Assembly (NCBI RefSeq): GCF_018596335.1
Contig: NZ_JAHEPS010000013.1
Location: 1 to 53,763 of the forward strand
Direction: 5' to 3'
Length of the DNA stretch: 53,763 nucleotides
Origin: Shewanella jiangmenensis
GTDB lineage: Bacteria; Pseudomonadota; Gammaproteobacteria; Enterobacterales; Shewanellaceae
How positions within the stretch are numbered: the stretch's first letter is position 1; each line of letters opens with the position of its first letter. This document shows positions 25,866-33,796 of the stretch, one piece after another. The position numbers were made by a program, and so were the translations under genes. The notes under the pieces were generated by a model. That model was not told the DNA's origin, did not search any database, and worked only from the letters and a program-made list of their open reading frames with translations.

Positions 25866-26792
25866 ATGGAACTCCTTGCTGCGGTTAAGATTTGGGATAG
25901 GGCCGACCATAATGCCTTTACCGATCTGATTGAGTTTAATGGCGCTCTTTACTGCGCCTTTCGGGAAGCGAGCGAGCATGTGTCGCCGGATGGCGCGCTC
26001 AGGGTGCTGAGGTCGGTAGATAGCGGCGATAGCTGGCAATCGATTTCACTTATCACCCATCCGGATGGCGACCTTAGGGATGCACGGCTGCTGGTCTTTA
26101 AGGGCAGGCTTTATCTCTTTGGCGCCCTTGCGGTAAAAGGCAAGCCGCTTCGCTCACTTATGTGGCGCTCGCTTGATGCGATGGCATGGTCGGAAGCAGA
26201 GGAGTGCGCCGATATCGGCTACTGGCTGTGGCGGGTGATTGAAATCGATGGCGGGGTTTATGGCGTGGCTTATCGCCCCGGCGCCGATGGCGATGTGCGT
26301 CTGTATCACGCCGCGCCTTCCTCCGACATGCTGTACGGCACGGATTTTAAGGCGCTGGTGGCGCCCTTAAGCAGTGAAGGTTACGTTAACGAGTCAGGCC
26401 TGTGCATTGAAAACGGCGAATTTACCTGCCTGCTTCGGCGCGATCCTGTGTGGGATGAGCGTAAAAACGCACTCCTTGGCAAGTCTTCTGCGCCTTATAC
26501 TGACTGGTCCTGGCTTGAGCTTGATTGCCGCATCGGCGGCCCGGTGGCGTTTCGTTGGCGCGGGCGCCTGCTTGCCATTGTGCGCCTCTACAACGAGCGG
26601 GTGCGTACCTCGCTGGTGGAAATTTGTGAAACCACAGGCCATGTGGCCGAGCATCTGGCGCTGCCTTCCGGCGGTGATACCAGTTACGCCGGAGTGGTGA
26701 TGGATGGTCCTTCAGAGGAGCTTAAGATAAGTTACTACTCTAGCCACGAGGGCAAAACCGCAATTTATTTCGCAAGGCTAAAGCTTGAATAG
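25866..26792 (+). CDS. Sialidase-like beta-propeller protein
   Basis: 308-residue cytoplasmic-looking protein (no signal peptide) that reads as a six-bladed sialidase-type propeller. It has an Asp-box (SVDSGDSW, about residues 56-63) and an early catalytic-type arginine (YCAFREA, about 36-42). Repeated strand patterns such as GRLYLFGAL and GGVYGVAYR follow. Whether it is a glycosidase or only shares the fold is unknown; the sialidase Tyr/Glu pair was not established. It stands alone between two terminators, inserted in the otherwise conserved rluB-yciK stretch. Confidence 0.65.
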   Translation: MELLAAVKIWDRADHNAFTDLIEFNGALYCAFREASEHVSPDGALRVLRSVDSGDSWQSISLITHPDGDLRDARLLVFKGRLYLFGALAVKGKPLRSLMWRSLDAMAWSEAEECADIGYWLWRVIEIDGGVYGVAYRPGADGDVRLYHAAPSSDMLYGTDFKALVAPLSSEGYVNESGLCIENGEFTCLLRRDPVWDERKNALLGKSSAPYTDWSWLELDCRIGGPVAFRWRGRLLAIVRLYNERVRTSLVEICETTGHVAEHLALPSGGDTSYAGVVMDGPSEELKISYYSSHEGKTAIYFARLKLE

Positions 26793-26844
26793 GGTGTCAG
26801 TATAAGTGAGCGCCTGTCGCTATCTGTGAAATGACTGAGTAACA

Positions 26845-26870
26845 AAAACGGCAGCCTGGGCTGCCGTTTT
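26845..26870. terminator. Bidirectional terminator
   Basis: AAAACGGCAGC (26845-26855) and GCTGCCGTTTT (26860-26870) with a four-base loop; A-run before and T-rich after. It can serve the sialidase-like gene and the convergent M14-type gene. Confidence 0.85.
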
Positions 26871-26897
26871 GCTTTTTTACCGTTAACCATGTGCTGC

Positions 26898-27809
26898 TTA
26901 TTGATGCGCCAGCATATAGTCCAGCGCAGCGCGAATGGCGGCCACCTGCGCGGCATTACATTCTTCGGCGGTTGCCTTGGGGCTGTCGGGATACACCTCG
27001 GTGGTGGTGGTAAAGCGGGCATTGGTGATCCCTGCGCACAGGCCCAGCGCCTTCACCGGATAGTTAATCACCCCGTGCTGCACCACAAGCGAGCCTATGA
27101 TATTGCCCTTGTCATCCGGCGGCGCTATATGGGTCACTTTTTCAACCGCGTCAATAATGGCTTTTTGAAAGCCTTCCTGCGGGTTTTCGCTGTCGCCTAC
27201 CAAATAAAAACCATCGGGGATGATGTCTGGCTCGTAGGCTTTGCCGTCGCGGGCAGCCAGCGCCGGGCGGAATTCACTTTCGTCGCTGTCGGTGGTTTCG
27301 TGCAGGTCGATGTGCATCAGCACCTTGTCTTTAACAGGTGCAACCAGCGCAAGCAGCGCGGCCGATTCTTCCGATGGGCTGTCAGGCACGAAGGAGCGGT
27401 TAGGGTCTACCGCTTTTGGGTTCCAGCGGTTAATGATTTCATACGCCCAGGGGCTGATACAGGGGGCTATCAGCAGATTGACCTTGCCAGCGTAGTCATC
27501 GGCGTGATGATGCAAAAAATCGAGCGCACCCTGCACGCCACTGGTTTCGTAGCCGTGCACGCCGCCGGTCACCAGCGCGAGTGGCAGCCCGTCTTGCCAC
27601 TGGTTTTTTACCGCATAGAGCGGAAACTCATCCGGAGCAATCGACAGCGCGCCATAGCGCTCAAGAGTAAAGCGCTCGCCAAGGGGCAGAATGCGGCTTA
27701 ACACTTCTTCACGGTAGCTGCGTTTCACGGTTTGGGCCTGGAACCAGGCGGTTTTTTCGCTGTCAGTCCAGGGCGTACCCGGCGTGCCGATAGGGTAGGG
27801 AGTGGTCAT
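26898..27809 (-). CDS. M14-type succinylglutamate desuccinylase/aspartoacylase-like hydrolase
   Basis: 303-residue zinc hydrolase of the M14/AspA superfamily. The zinc site is visible as HGYE (GGVHGYETSG, about 75-84) and the later histidine in LMHIDLHET. DPNRSF, the arginine-containing substrate segment, is present. A glutamate in TTTTEVYPDS near the C-terminus could be the catalytic base. The ATG at 27809 (MTTPYPIGTPG) is used; the longer frame overlaps yciK's terminator. Substrate (N-acyl amino acid or peptide) is unknown. Confidence 0.8.
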   Translation of the reverse strand: MTTPYPIGTPGTPWTDSEKTAWFQAQTVKRSYREEVLSRILPLGERFTLERYGALSIAPDEFPLYAVKNQWQDGLPLALVTGGVHGYETSGVQGALDFLHHHADDYAGKVNLLIAPCISPWAYEIINRWNPKAVDPNRSFVPDSPSEESAALLALVAPVKDKVLMHIDLHETTDSDESEFRPALAARDGKAYEPDIIPDGFYLVGDSENPQEGFQKAIIDAVEKVTHIAPPDDKGNIIGSLVVQHGVINYPVKALGLCAGITNARFTTTTEVYPDSPKATAEECNAAQVAAIRAALDYMLAHQ

Positions 27810-27845
27810 GGTCTTGAGTCTTTTTATGGTGTTAAGTGGTGAGAA

Positions 27846-27869
27846 CAAGGCCCGCATCGGCGGGCCTTG
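27846..27869 (-). terminator. Hairpin after yciK
   Basis: CAAGGCCCGC (27846-27855), loop ATCG, GCGGGCCTTG (27860-27869). It is 11 bases after the yciK stop on the minus strand; the following T-run is short, so strength is moderate. Confidence 0.6.
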
Positions 27870-27879
27870 ATAAAGCGGC

Positions 27880-28617
27880 TTATTGGGCGCTGAACGCCTG
27901 GCCGTTACTATCTTTACTGGCATCGGCCATCAGATAAACATAGAGCGGCATCAGCTCTTCGGCGGTTTTCAGGGTTTGCGGATCTTCACCCGGATACGCA
28001 TTGGCGCGCATCTTGGTGCGTGTGGCACCGGGGTTGATACTGTTGGCGCGCACATTGGTACCGTCGCACTCGTGGGCGAGCACCTGCATCATGCCTTCGG
28101 TGGCAAACTTGGAGAAGGAGTAGGGGCCCCAGTAGGCACGGCCGGTGCGGCCAACGCCACTAGAGGTAAACACCACTGACGCCAGCGGCGCTTTACGCAG
28201 CACCTTGAGCAGATGCTTGGTCATGATGGCCTGGGCGGTCACGTTGACCTTCATCACTTCTTCGAGTGAGGCCAAATCGATATGTTCAAACGGGCCAAGC
28301 ACCCCGAGCACGCTGGCGTTGTGCAGTACGCCATCAAGCTGGCCAAATTGCTCTTCGATGGTTTCGGCCATGTCGCGGTAGTTTTGCTCGCTGGCACCTT
28401 TCATATCGAGTGGCACTATGGCCGGAGTTGGGTAACCGGCGGCTTCGATTTCATCATAAACGGCTTCCAGCTTTTTAACCGTTCTGCCAAGCAAAATGAC
28501 AGTGGCGCCATGGGCAGCGTAAGCGAGCGCCGCAACGCGGCCGATACCGTCACCGGCACCGGTAACCAGAATTGTTTTGCCTTTCAGGGCATCGGGTGCA
28601 ACTTGATATTCCAACAT
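27880..28617 (-). CDS. yciK: Short-chain dehydrogenase YciK
   Basis: 245-residue NAD(P)-dependent oxidoreductase. The cofactor motif TGAGDGIGR (about residues 19-27), the NAS motif (LHNASVLG), the catalytic serine in FTSSGVGRTGRAYWGPYSFSKFA and its YxxxK pair (Y-S-F-S-K) are all present. The opening ALKGKTILVTGAGDGIGR and the location match E. coli YciK. Its physiological substrate is unknown. ATG at 28617 is preferred: AGAGGAAG lies upstream and the frame before it has no SDR sequence. Confidence 0.9.
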   Translation of the reverse strand: MLEYQVAPDALKGKTILVTGAGDGIGRVAALAYAAHGATVILLGRTVKKLEAVYDEIEAAGYPTPAIVPLDMKGASEQNYRDMAETIEEQFGQLDGVLHNASVLGVLGPFEHIDLASLEEVMKVNVTAQAIMTKHLLKVLRKAPLASVVFTSSGVGRTGRAYWGPYSFSKFATEGMMQVLAHECDGTNVRANSINPGATRTKMRANAYPGEDPQTLKTAEELMPLYVYLMADASKDSNGQAFSAQ

Positions 28618-28878
28618 GGATTTGAACTTCCTCTTGGCGCAACGTCCCGTCAATATTGGGGGATTTCTTGAGTCAAACAACTGTTTCAAACAATTGACTG
28701 TATATTGTGGTTACGCGCCATGATTATGTGTGACAAAAATGTAGCGAACTCAATATTTTTGCGTTAAGTTGAAACGAGTTACGGACAACCATAGGTCCGG
28801 TTGGCTTCGCAATATCGGCTATTGTGACCAATTTCTTGGTGAAAACAAAATTATTACAACAAGATTTGGGGAAAAAAG

Positions 28879-31356
28879 ATGAAAAGACTCATTCTGGGTA
28901 TGGCAATCGCGTCTGCCTTGGGACTCTCTGGCTGCGGCGGTGAGGACAGTGTTAATGAGCTCAAGGAAAATATTGAGCCGTTGATCCCTGAATCTCATTT
29001 GGTGTTTGACCCGGCTAAAGGCCTGGTTCCGCTTCCAAACGATCTGCTGTTCAGTGGCACCCTCGATGGCACCCTGAACATTCCGGGCGAGCAGGGCGGC
29101 GACTACACCAATCCGCAATACGCCTTGGGCGCCCTCGACGGTTGGTCAACTACCCAGCCTATCTCCATTGATTTTGCGCCGTCGTCCGACCACAGTGGCA
29201 ATAAGCTTACCCTCAATGAAGCTTCTGTGATGCAGCCTGGTGCCGTGCGCGTGTTTGAAGCCACTGTTGGCGGCGCGCTGTCGTCCGATGCGGAATGTAA
29301 AGCCAAACCCTCGGTTTCGGCCTGTAAGATTGGCGATGAACTTCAGTTTGGGGTCGATTTTGTCAGCAAGGCTGTCGGCAACAAGATAGTCATAGTGCCG
29401 CTGAAACCGCTCAAAGCCGGTACTTCTTACCTGTATGCCACCACCAATCGGATTGAAGACTCTGAAGGCCGCCCGGTGGCAGCTTCTTCAACCTATGCAT
29501 CGGTTAAGATGGATATCACGACTCATCCGCTTGGCACCGAGGCCCAGCGCGGCTTGCAGGCGCTGGTCAACAGCTATGAAAATGCGCTCGATTCAAAGGG
29601 CGTTGATAAAGCAAGCATCAGCTACTCTGCCATTTTTACCACTCAGTCGGTAAATCCTGCCTACGAAACCTTAAAACTGCTGATGGCCAGTAACCCTGCC
29701 TTCAAGCCAGGTTTCGCAGCGCCAACGCCAACCGGCATGACAGTATCGCAGATGGCAGGACTGACCCCTGACATGGGTATTGCCTATGTGCTCGGTAATC
29801 TTGCTGATGTCTACACCACCACCCTCAAACTGCCCATTTACGGTGATTGCTCTTCCAATGGCTGTTTGACCGCCGACATGAAGCCCAAGATTAACGGCCG
29901 CTGGACTGCCCTTGGCGACAGCCCTGTGTCTGTGCTGCTTGCGCTGCAGGCCGGTACCCTGAGCCAGCAAAACTATGGCGCACAGGCGGTTGCCCAGGGC
30001 ATTACCGATCCGGCTGCGGCACTTGCCAATCCGGCGCTGCTGGCGGGTAAACAGTTTAAACTCGATGACGGCACAGCCGCGGACAAAACCCGCCACGTCA
30101 CCAAGTTCAACCCTATTCCGGCACCCAAGACCTATGAAACCGTGCCTGTGCTTATCACCATTCCGGATGTGGCAAAGCTCAAAGCCTTTACCGAGGCTCA
30201 GGGCCAAACCTTTGTGCCCCCAACCAACGGCTGGCCGGTGAACATTGCCATGCACGGCCTTGGCGGCGGTAAAGAAATGGCGCTCGCCTACGCTGGCAGC
30301 TACGCCGGTGTCGGAGTGGCCACCATCGCCATCGATATGCCACTGCACGGCGCACGCGGTTTTGACGCTAACAAAGACGGCATTTATGAAGTGTCCGCCA
30401 GCGACCCATCCTTTGGCGATGCCATCGGCAAGCCGGATGCATTCAAAAACGGCAACCCACTGGCGTTTGTGAATATCGCAAGCTCACTGTCGGTGCGGGA
30501 TAACTTCCGTCAGGCGGTGGTGGATCATCTGGCGCTGCGCCTCGCGCTGACCGGTTTTTACGAGGCAATGGCGGCGGCCAAGCAGCCACAGGTGTTTGAT
30601 GTCAGTAAAGTGTCGTCTCAGGGCCTGAGCCTTGGCGGTATCGTCAACACTAACTTTGCTACTTACGCGTCGACCGGTCTTCGCGATCCGGCGAGCGGTG
30701 CAAGTCTGCCTAACGCCTACGGCATTACCGCAGCCTCGCTGGTAGCGCCATCGGGCGGTTTGGCCGGTTCGTTTGCAGGCTCAGCCACCTTTGGCCCGGT
30801 ACTGTTCCAAACCATTACCGCCACGCCTGAGTTCAAGGCGCAGGTCGACAAGGCGAATGTGGGCGGGTTTGCCCCGGGCAGCCCTGAATATGCCGCGCTG
30901 GTGCAGCAGGTTTATGCCGCCTTTATTCCAAGCTTTGCCTTTGCCATTCAGACCGGTGTTGATTCCATTGACCCTGTGAACCACGCTTCGATGTTGAAGG
31001 CGACCGGTTTGCCGGTGCATCTGATAGAAGTGGTTGGTGATGGTAACGGTAACCTGCCGGATCAGGTGCTGCCCAACAGTGTCGATGGCTTCCCGCTGTC
31101 GGGTACAGAGCCTTTGATTGCCACCCTTGGCCTCGAGTGCCGCGATGCGACTCAGGCTGGCTCTGGTGCGGTTCGCTTTATCAAGGGCCATCACAGCTCT
31201 ATCGTGAGCCCCGACGAGAACGAAGCCACCGACGGCATGGCGGCGGCAGCAACCGCCGAAATGCAGTGGCAGGTAGCGGGATTTGCCAAGTCGGCTGCCG
31301 CGGGTTCAGCCACCATTCTGGTGAACGATGCCAGCGTGCTCAAAGCGTGCGAATAA
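28879..31356 (+). CDS. VolA/Pla-1-type surface lipase lipoprotein
   Basis: 825-residue lipoprotein: signal peptide MKRLILGMAIASALGLSGC with lipobox LSGC (Cys19). It resembles the Vibrio VolA / Aeromonas Pla-1 extracellular lysophospholipase group, which release fatty acids from host or environmental phospholipids at the cell surface. The nucleophile elbow is GLSLGG with S584. An oxyanion-type histidine stretch (MHGLGGGKEM, about 457-466) and IDMPLHGARGFD follow a large N-terminal beta-rich region. The protein stands alone, followed by a strong terminator. In enteric genomes nothing like it lies between yciK and sohB. Confidence 0.85.
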   Translation: MKRLILGMAIASALGLSGCGGEDSVNELKENIEPLIPESHLVFDPAKGLVPLPNDLLFSGTLDGTLNIPGEQGGDYTNPQYALGALDGWSTTQPISIDFAPSSDHSGNKLTLNEASVMQPGAVRVFEATVGGALSSDAECKAKPSVSACKIGDELQFGVDFVSKAVGNKIVIVPLKPLKAGTSYLYATTNRIEDSEGRPVAASSTYASVKMDITTHPLGTEAQRGLQALVNSYENALDSKGVDKASISYSAIFTTQSVNPAYETLKLLMASNPAFKPGFAAPTPTGMTVSQMAGLTPDMGIAYVLGNLADVYTTTLKLPIYGDCSSNGCLTADMKPKINGRWTALGDSPVSVLLALQAGTLSQQNYGAQAVAQGITDPAAALANPALLAGKQFKLDDGTAADKTRHVTKFNPIPAPKTYETVPVLITIPDVAKLKAFTEAQGQTFVPPTNGWPVNIAMHGLGGGKEMALAYAGSYAGVGVATIAIDMPLHGARGFDANKDGIYEVSASDPSFGDAIGKPDAFKNGNPLAFVNIASSLSVRDNFRQAVVDHLALRLALTGFYEAMAAAKQPQVFDVSKVSSQGLSLGGIVNTNFATYASTGLRDPASGASLPNAYGITAASLVAPSGGLAGSFAGSATFGPVLFQTITATPEFKAQVDKANVGGFAPGSPEYAALVQQVYAAFIPSFAFAIQTGVDSIDPVNHASMLKATGLPVHLIEVVGDGNGNLPDQVLPNSVDGFPLSGTEPLIATLGLECRDATQAGSGAVRFIKGHHSSIVSPDENEATDGMAAAATAEMQWQVAGFAKSAAAGSATILVNDASVLKACE

Positions 31357-31374
31357 ATCGCTAAACGACTGATG

Positions 31375-31400
31375 AAACCGGCCTTTATGGCCGGTTTTTT
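31375..31400 (+). terminator. Terminator after the lipase gene
   Basis: AAACCGGCC (31375-31383), loop TTTAT, GGCCGGTTT (31389-31397), then more T residues. Confidence 0.88.
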
Positions 31401-31517
31401 GTTGGTTTTATTGAACAACTTGTTAGAATAGCGCCAATTTTACGCGAAGCTCGGTGCCTCGCGTCTGGATTGCTCCTCGCCTTGTCGATGGGGCCTGTGT
31501 TACCGATGGAGCGTCTT

Positions 31518-32528
31518 TTGGAATTTTTATACGAGTACGGATTGTTTCTGGCTAAGGCCCTGACTCTGGTGGTGGCTGTTGGTGCGCTGCTGCTGATTGT
31601 GACCTTTGCGGCCAAGGCCAAAGGGGAGAAGGGCGAGCTGGTGCTGACCAATGTCTCCGACGATTTGGCCGAGCTTAAAGATCACCTCAAGCATGAGCTG
31701 CTCGATAAAAAAGCGCTCAAAGCCTACGAAAAGGCAAAAAAAGCCGAAGAAAAGGCGCAGGAGAATGACGACAGTGTCAAGCCGCGCACCTTTGTGCTTG
31801 ATTTTAAAGGCAGCATCGATGCCCATGAAGTGGCATCACTCAGGGAAGAAATCACCGCCGTACTGACAGTCGCCGAGCCCGGTGATGATGTGCTGGTGAA
31901 TGTGGAAAGCGGCGGCGGTATGGTGCACGGCTACGGATTGGCATCAAGCCAGCTTGACCGCCTGCGTCAGGCCAATATTCCGCTGACCGTGTGTATCGAC
32001 AAAGTCGCAGCCAGCGGCGGCTATATGATGGCCTGCGTCGCCAACCGCATCTACGCCGCGCCGTTCGCGATTGTGGGCTCGATTGGGGTAGTGGCGCAGC
32101 TGCCAAACTTCAACCGCCTGCTTAAAAAACATGATATCGATTACGAGCAGCACACCGCCGGTGATTTCAAACGCACCCTGACACTCTTTGGTGAAAATAC
32201 CGAAGAAGGCCGGCAGAAGTTTCGTGAAGAGCTTGAGGAAACCCATGAGCTGTTTAAAGCTTTTGTAGCCAAATACCGCCCGGCGCTTGATTTATCCAAG
32301 GTGGCCACCGGTGAGCACTGGTATGGGCAGCAGGCGCTGGCACTTGGGCTGATTGATGACATCAGCACCAGTGACGACTTGATTTTGAAGGCGGCCTCAG
32401 AGCGTACTCTCATAAAAGTGCGTTATCAGCAAAAGAAAAAGCTGGCCGATAAGTTTGCCCACGGCGCGTCTATGTCGGTCGCTGCGATTGTCGACAGACT
32501 GATGGAAAGAAACCGGCCCTTGCCATAA
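31518..32528 (+). CDS. sohB: Inner-membrane S49 protease SohB
   Basis: 336-residue peptidase of the SppA/SohB family. An N-terminal membrane helix (about 10-30) anchors it; a charged Lys/Glu coiled region (about 50-85) precedes the protease domain. The catalytic serine is about S166 in VAASGGYMMACVA, with the family lysine in DFKRTLTLFGEN. TTG at 31518 is chosen: GGAG is six bases upstream and the start MEFLYEYGLFLAK aligns with E. coli SohB as remembered. An ATG at 31506 in the same frame is the alternative. Downstream are a hairpin at 32676-32697 and a repeat-rich spacer. Confidence 0.92.
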   Translation: MEFLYEYGLFLAKALTLVVAVGALLLIVTFAAKAKGEKGELVLTNVSDDLAELKDHLKHELLDKKALKAYEKAKKAEEKAQENDDSVKPRTFVLDFKGSIDAHEVASLREEITAVLTVAEPGDDVLVNVESGGGMVHGYGLASSQLDRLRQANIPLTVCIDKVAASGGYMMACVANRIYAAPFAIVGSIGVVAQLPNFNRLLKKHDIDYEQHTAGDFKRTLTLFGENTEEGRQKFREELEETHELFKAFVAKYRPALDLSKVATGEHWYGQQALALGLIDDISTSDDLILKAASERTLIKVRYQQKKKLADKFAHGASMSVAAIVDRLMERNRPLP

Positions 32529-32561
32529 TCTGTAGGCTTGATGCCTGGCGAAGATGTTGGG

Positions 32562-32766
32562 TTCTGATGTTTGGCTCTGATGTTTGGCGCTGATGCTGCA
32601 CTTTCACAGGTCTTTAAGGCTTTTTAATCAGCACCTTAACCCGGCACAGCCTGCATCAACAAAGTCTGCACCAGCAAAGCCCGCCCCAGCGGGCTTTTGT
32701 TTGCCCAGCGTTTGAGCATGTTGCGCGCCGATTGAGTATGTTGCGCAGCGATTGCGCCTGTGCTGC
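32562..32766. repeat. Degenerate tandem repeats and hairpin after sohB
   Basis: The 396-base gap 32529-32924 has no supported gene. It contains a 13-bp repeat x3 (32562-32600, CTCTGATGTTTGG-like). It also has a terminator-like hairpin AAAGCCCGC/GCGGGCTTT (32676-32697) with TTTT after it, and a 20-bp degenerate repeat x3 (about 32704-32766, GATTGAGTATGTTGCGCAGC-like). Confidence 0.6.
32676..32698 (+). terminator. Probable sohB terminator
   Basis: AAAGCCCGC, loop CCCA, GCGGGCTTT, then T; on the plus strand about 150 bases downstream of sohB. Confidence 0.6.
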
Positions 32767-32924
32767 ACGCTTTGCCTTCCGGCTTCACTCTGCGCCTTCA
32801 TGCTTAAAACTGTGCCTTTAGGCGGGGATCTCTGCTCACACGCTTGAATCTGCGACATTGCGCCCACATTTACAAGATAACAGGATGCACAGGCGCGGCA
32901 TCGGGCTGCGCGCAGGGATAAACA

Positions 32925-33404
32925 TTGCTTACCTTTGAACATATTCGCTGGGTCGATGATAAAGGCCATATCCGTCCGCCGCTGTTTTTATACTTGCTGC
33001 TGGCCTTTTTGGGGCGGGGCTGGCTGGTGTTTATTGCATCACTTACCCAGTTTAACGACCGAGCCGGTCTGGTGAGGCTGTTTTATCCACAAAAAGAAGC
33101 GTTTTTGCTGGCGCTCGCTTCGGGTGTGGGAGCTGTGCTGTGTTACGTTCTGGTGCTGCTTGAGCGTAAGAGGCGCCCCGAGTGGGCAAGGGGCAGTTTC
33201 AGCCGGATGAAGTGGCTGCTTTGGCCTTTGCTTCTGGTTGAGGCGGGCTTATTGATAAGCCGGCTTATCTCGACCGATTATCTGTTCAGCTGGACTGCGG
33301 CCATGGATGCGGTGCTGGTATTCTGGTTCGCCCTTTATCTTGCCAAGTCACAACACCTCTCGCTGTATTTCAAAGACTGGGCTAAACCCATCATCCAGCA
33401 GTAA
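32925..33404 (+). CDS. DUF2919 family membrane protein
   Basis: 159-residue inner membrane protein with four predicted membrane segments (about 21-40, 58-79, 99-116, 122-142). The opening DDKGHIRPPLFLYLLLAFLGRGW and the YP-QKEAFLLAL segment match DUF2919 (E. coli YfeZ group) as I remember it. Function is unknown. It starts with TTG and ends seven bases before the terminator of a probable small RNA read on the other strand. Confidence 0.75.
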   Translation: MLTFEHIRWVDDKGHIRPPLFLYLLLAFLGRGWLVFIASLTQFNDRAGLVRLFYPQKEAFLLALASGVGAVLCYVLVLLERKRRPEWARGSFSRMKWLLWPLLLVEAGLLISRLISTDYLFSWTAAMDAVLVFWFALYLAKSQHLSLYFKDWAKPIIQQ

Positions 33405-33410
33405 ATCCTC

Positions 33411-33583
33411 AAAAAAAAGCGCTGCCGAAGCAGCGCCAATATCGGCAAAGCGTTGGAATTTCCAGGCTTTGCTGACCAACAAACGTAATATATTCCATTG
33501 GCTGAGTAACTTACCGCAACCTTGGACAATTGACAGCAACACAAAAACCACCACAGAGCTCGGGGTGAGAGAACTGTGACAGC
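33411..33583 (-). ncRNA. Candidate small RNA, about 170 nt
   Basis: On the minus strand a near-consensus promoter (33590-33618) is followed about 160 nt later by a strong intrinsic terminator: GCGCTGC-CGAA-GCAGCGC (33419-33436) and eight T. No sensible ORF lies between, and no minus-strand protein gene lies upstream for several kilobases that would need this terminator. The early part is G/U-rich (33515-33553), a feature of base-pairing sRNAs such as GcvB, but I do not recognise a known family. The start is estimated from the -10 element. Expression would be needed to confirm it. Confidence 0.55.
33419..33436 (-). terminator. Terminator of the candidate small RNA
   Basis: GCGCTGC / GCAGCGC with a CGAA loop, followed on the minus strand by T8 (33411-33418). 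On the plus strand no T-run follows, so it is specific to minus-strand transcription. Confidence 0.85.
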
Positions 33584-33589
33584 GGCGGC

Positions 33590-33618
33590 ATTATCACATC
33601 ATTGAATAATGTATGCAA
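33590..33618 (-). promoter_or_regulatory. Promoter for the candidate small RNA
   Basis: Minus strand: -35 TTGCAT (33613-33618), 17-bp spacer, -10 GATAAT (33590-33595) preceded by TGT. The -35 region is part of a 17-bp sequence (33605-33621) that is identical to 48834-48850 in the hydroxyproline control region. Confidence 0.6.
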
Positions 33619-33796
33619 TATCCATTGTGGCTGTGTTGTAAAATAATTGGCGGAATTGCGATCGGCCAGACAAAAGTTTGAGTAGATTATTTGCGTTGTG
33701 ACAATTGAAGAATTACGCTTTTATTTCATGGCATTGGCGTATGTAATTTTCAGTTGTCAGCAATGTAAAGAACAATATCTGCCGCGGAGGCCCGGT

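Noticed and set aside
26889..27701. 270-codon plus-strand ORF opposite the M14-type gene
   Set aside because: Shadow of a gene with clear zinc motifs on the other strand.
33419..33436. Terminator for the DUF2919 gene
   Set aside because: On the plus strand the hairpin is not followed by T residues; the T8 lies on the minus strand only.
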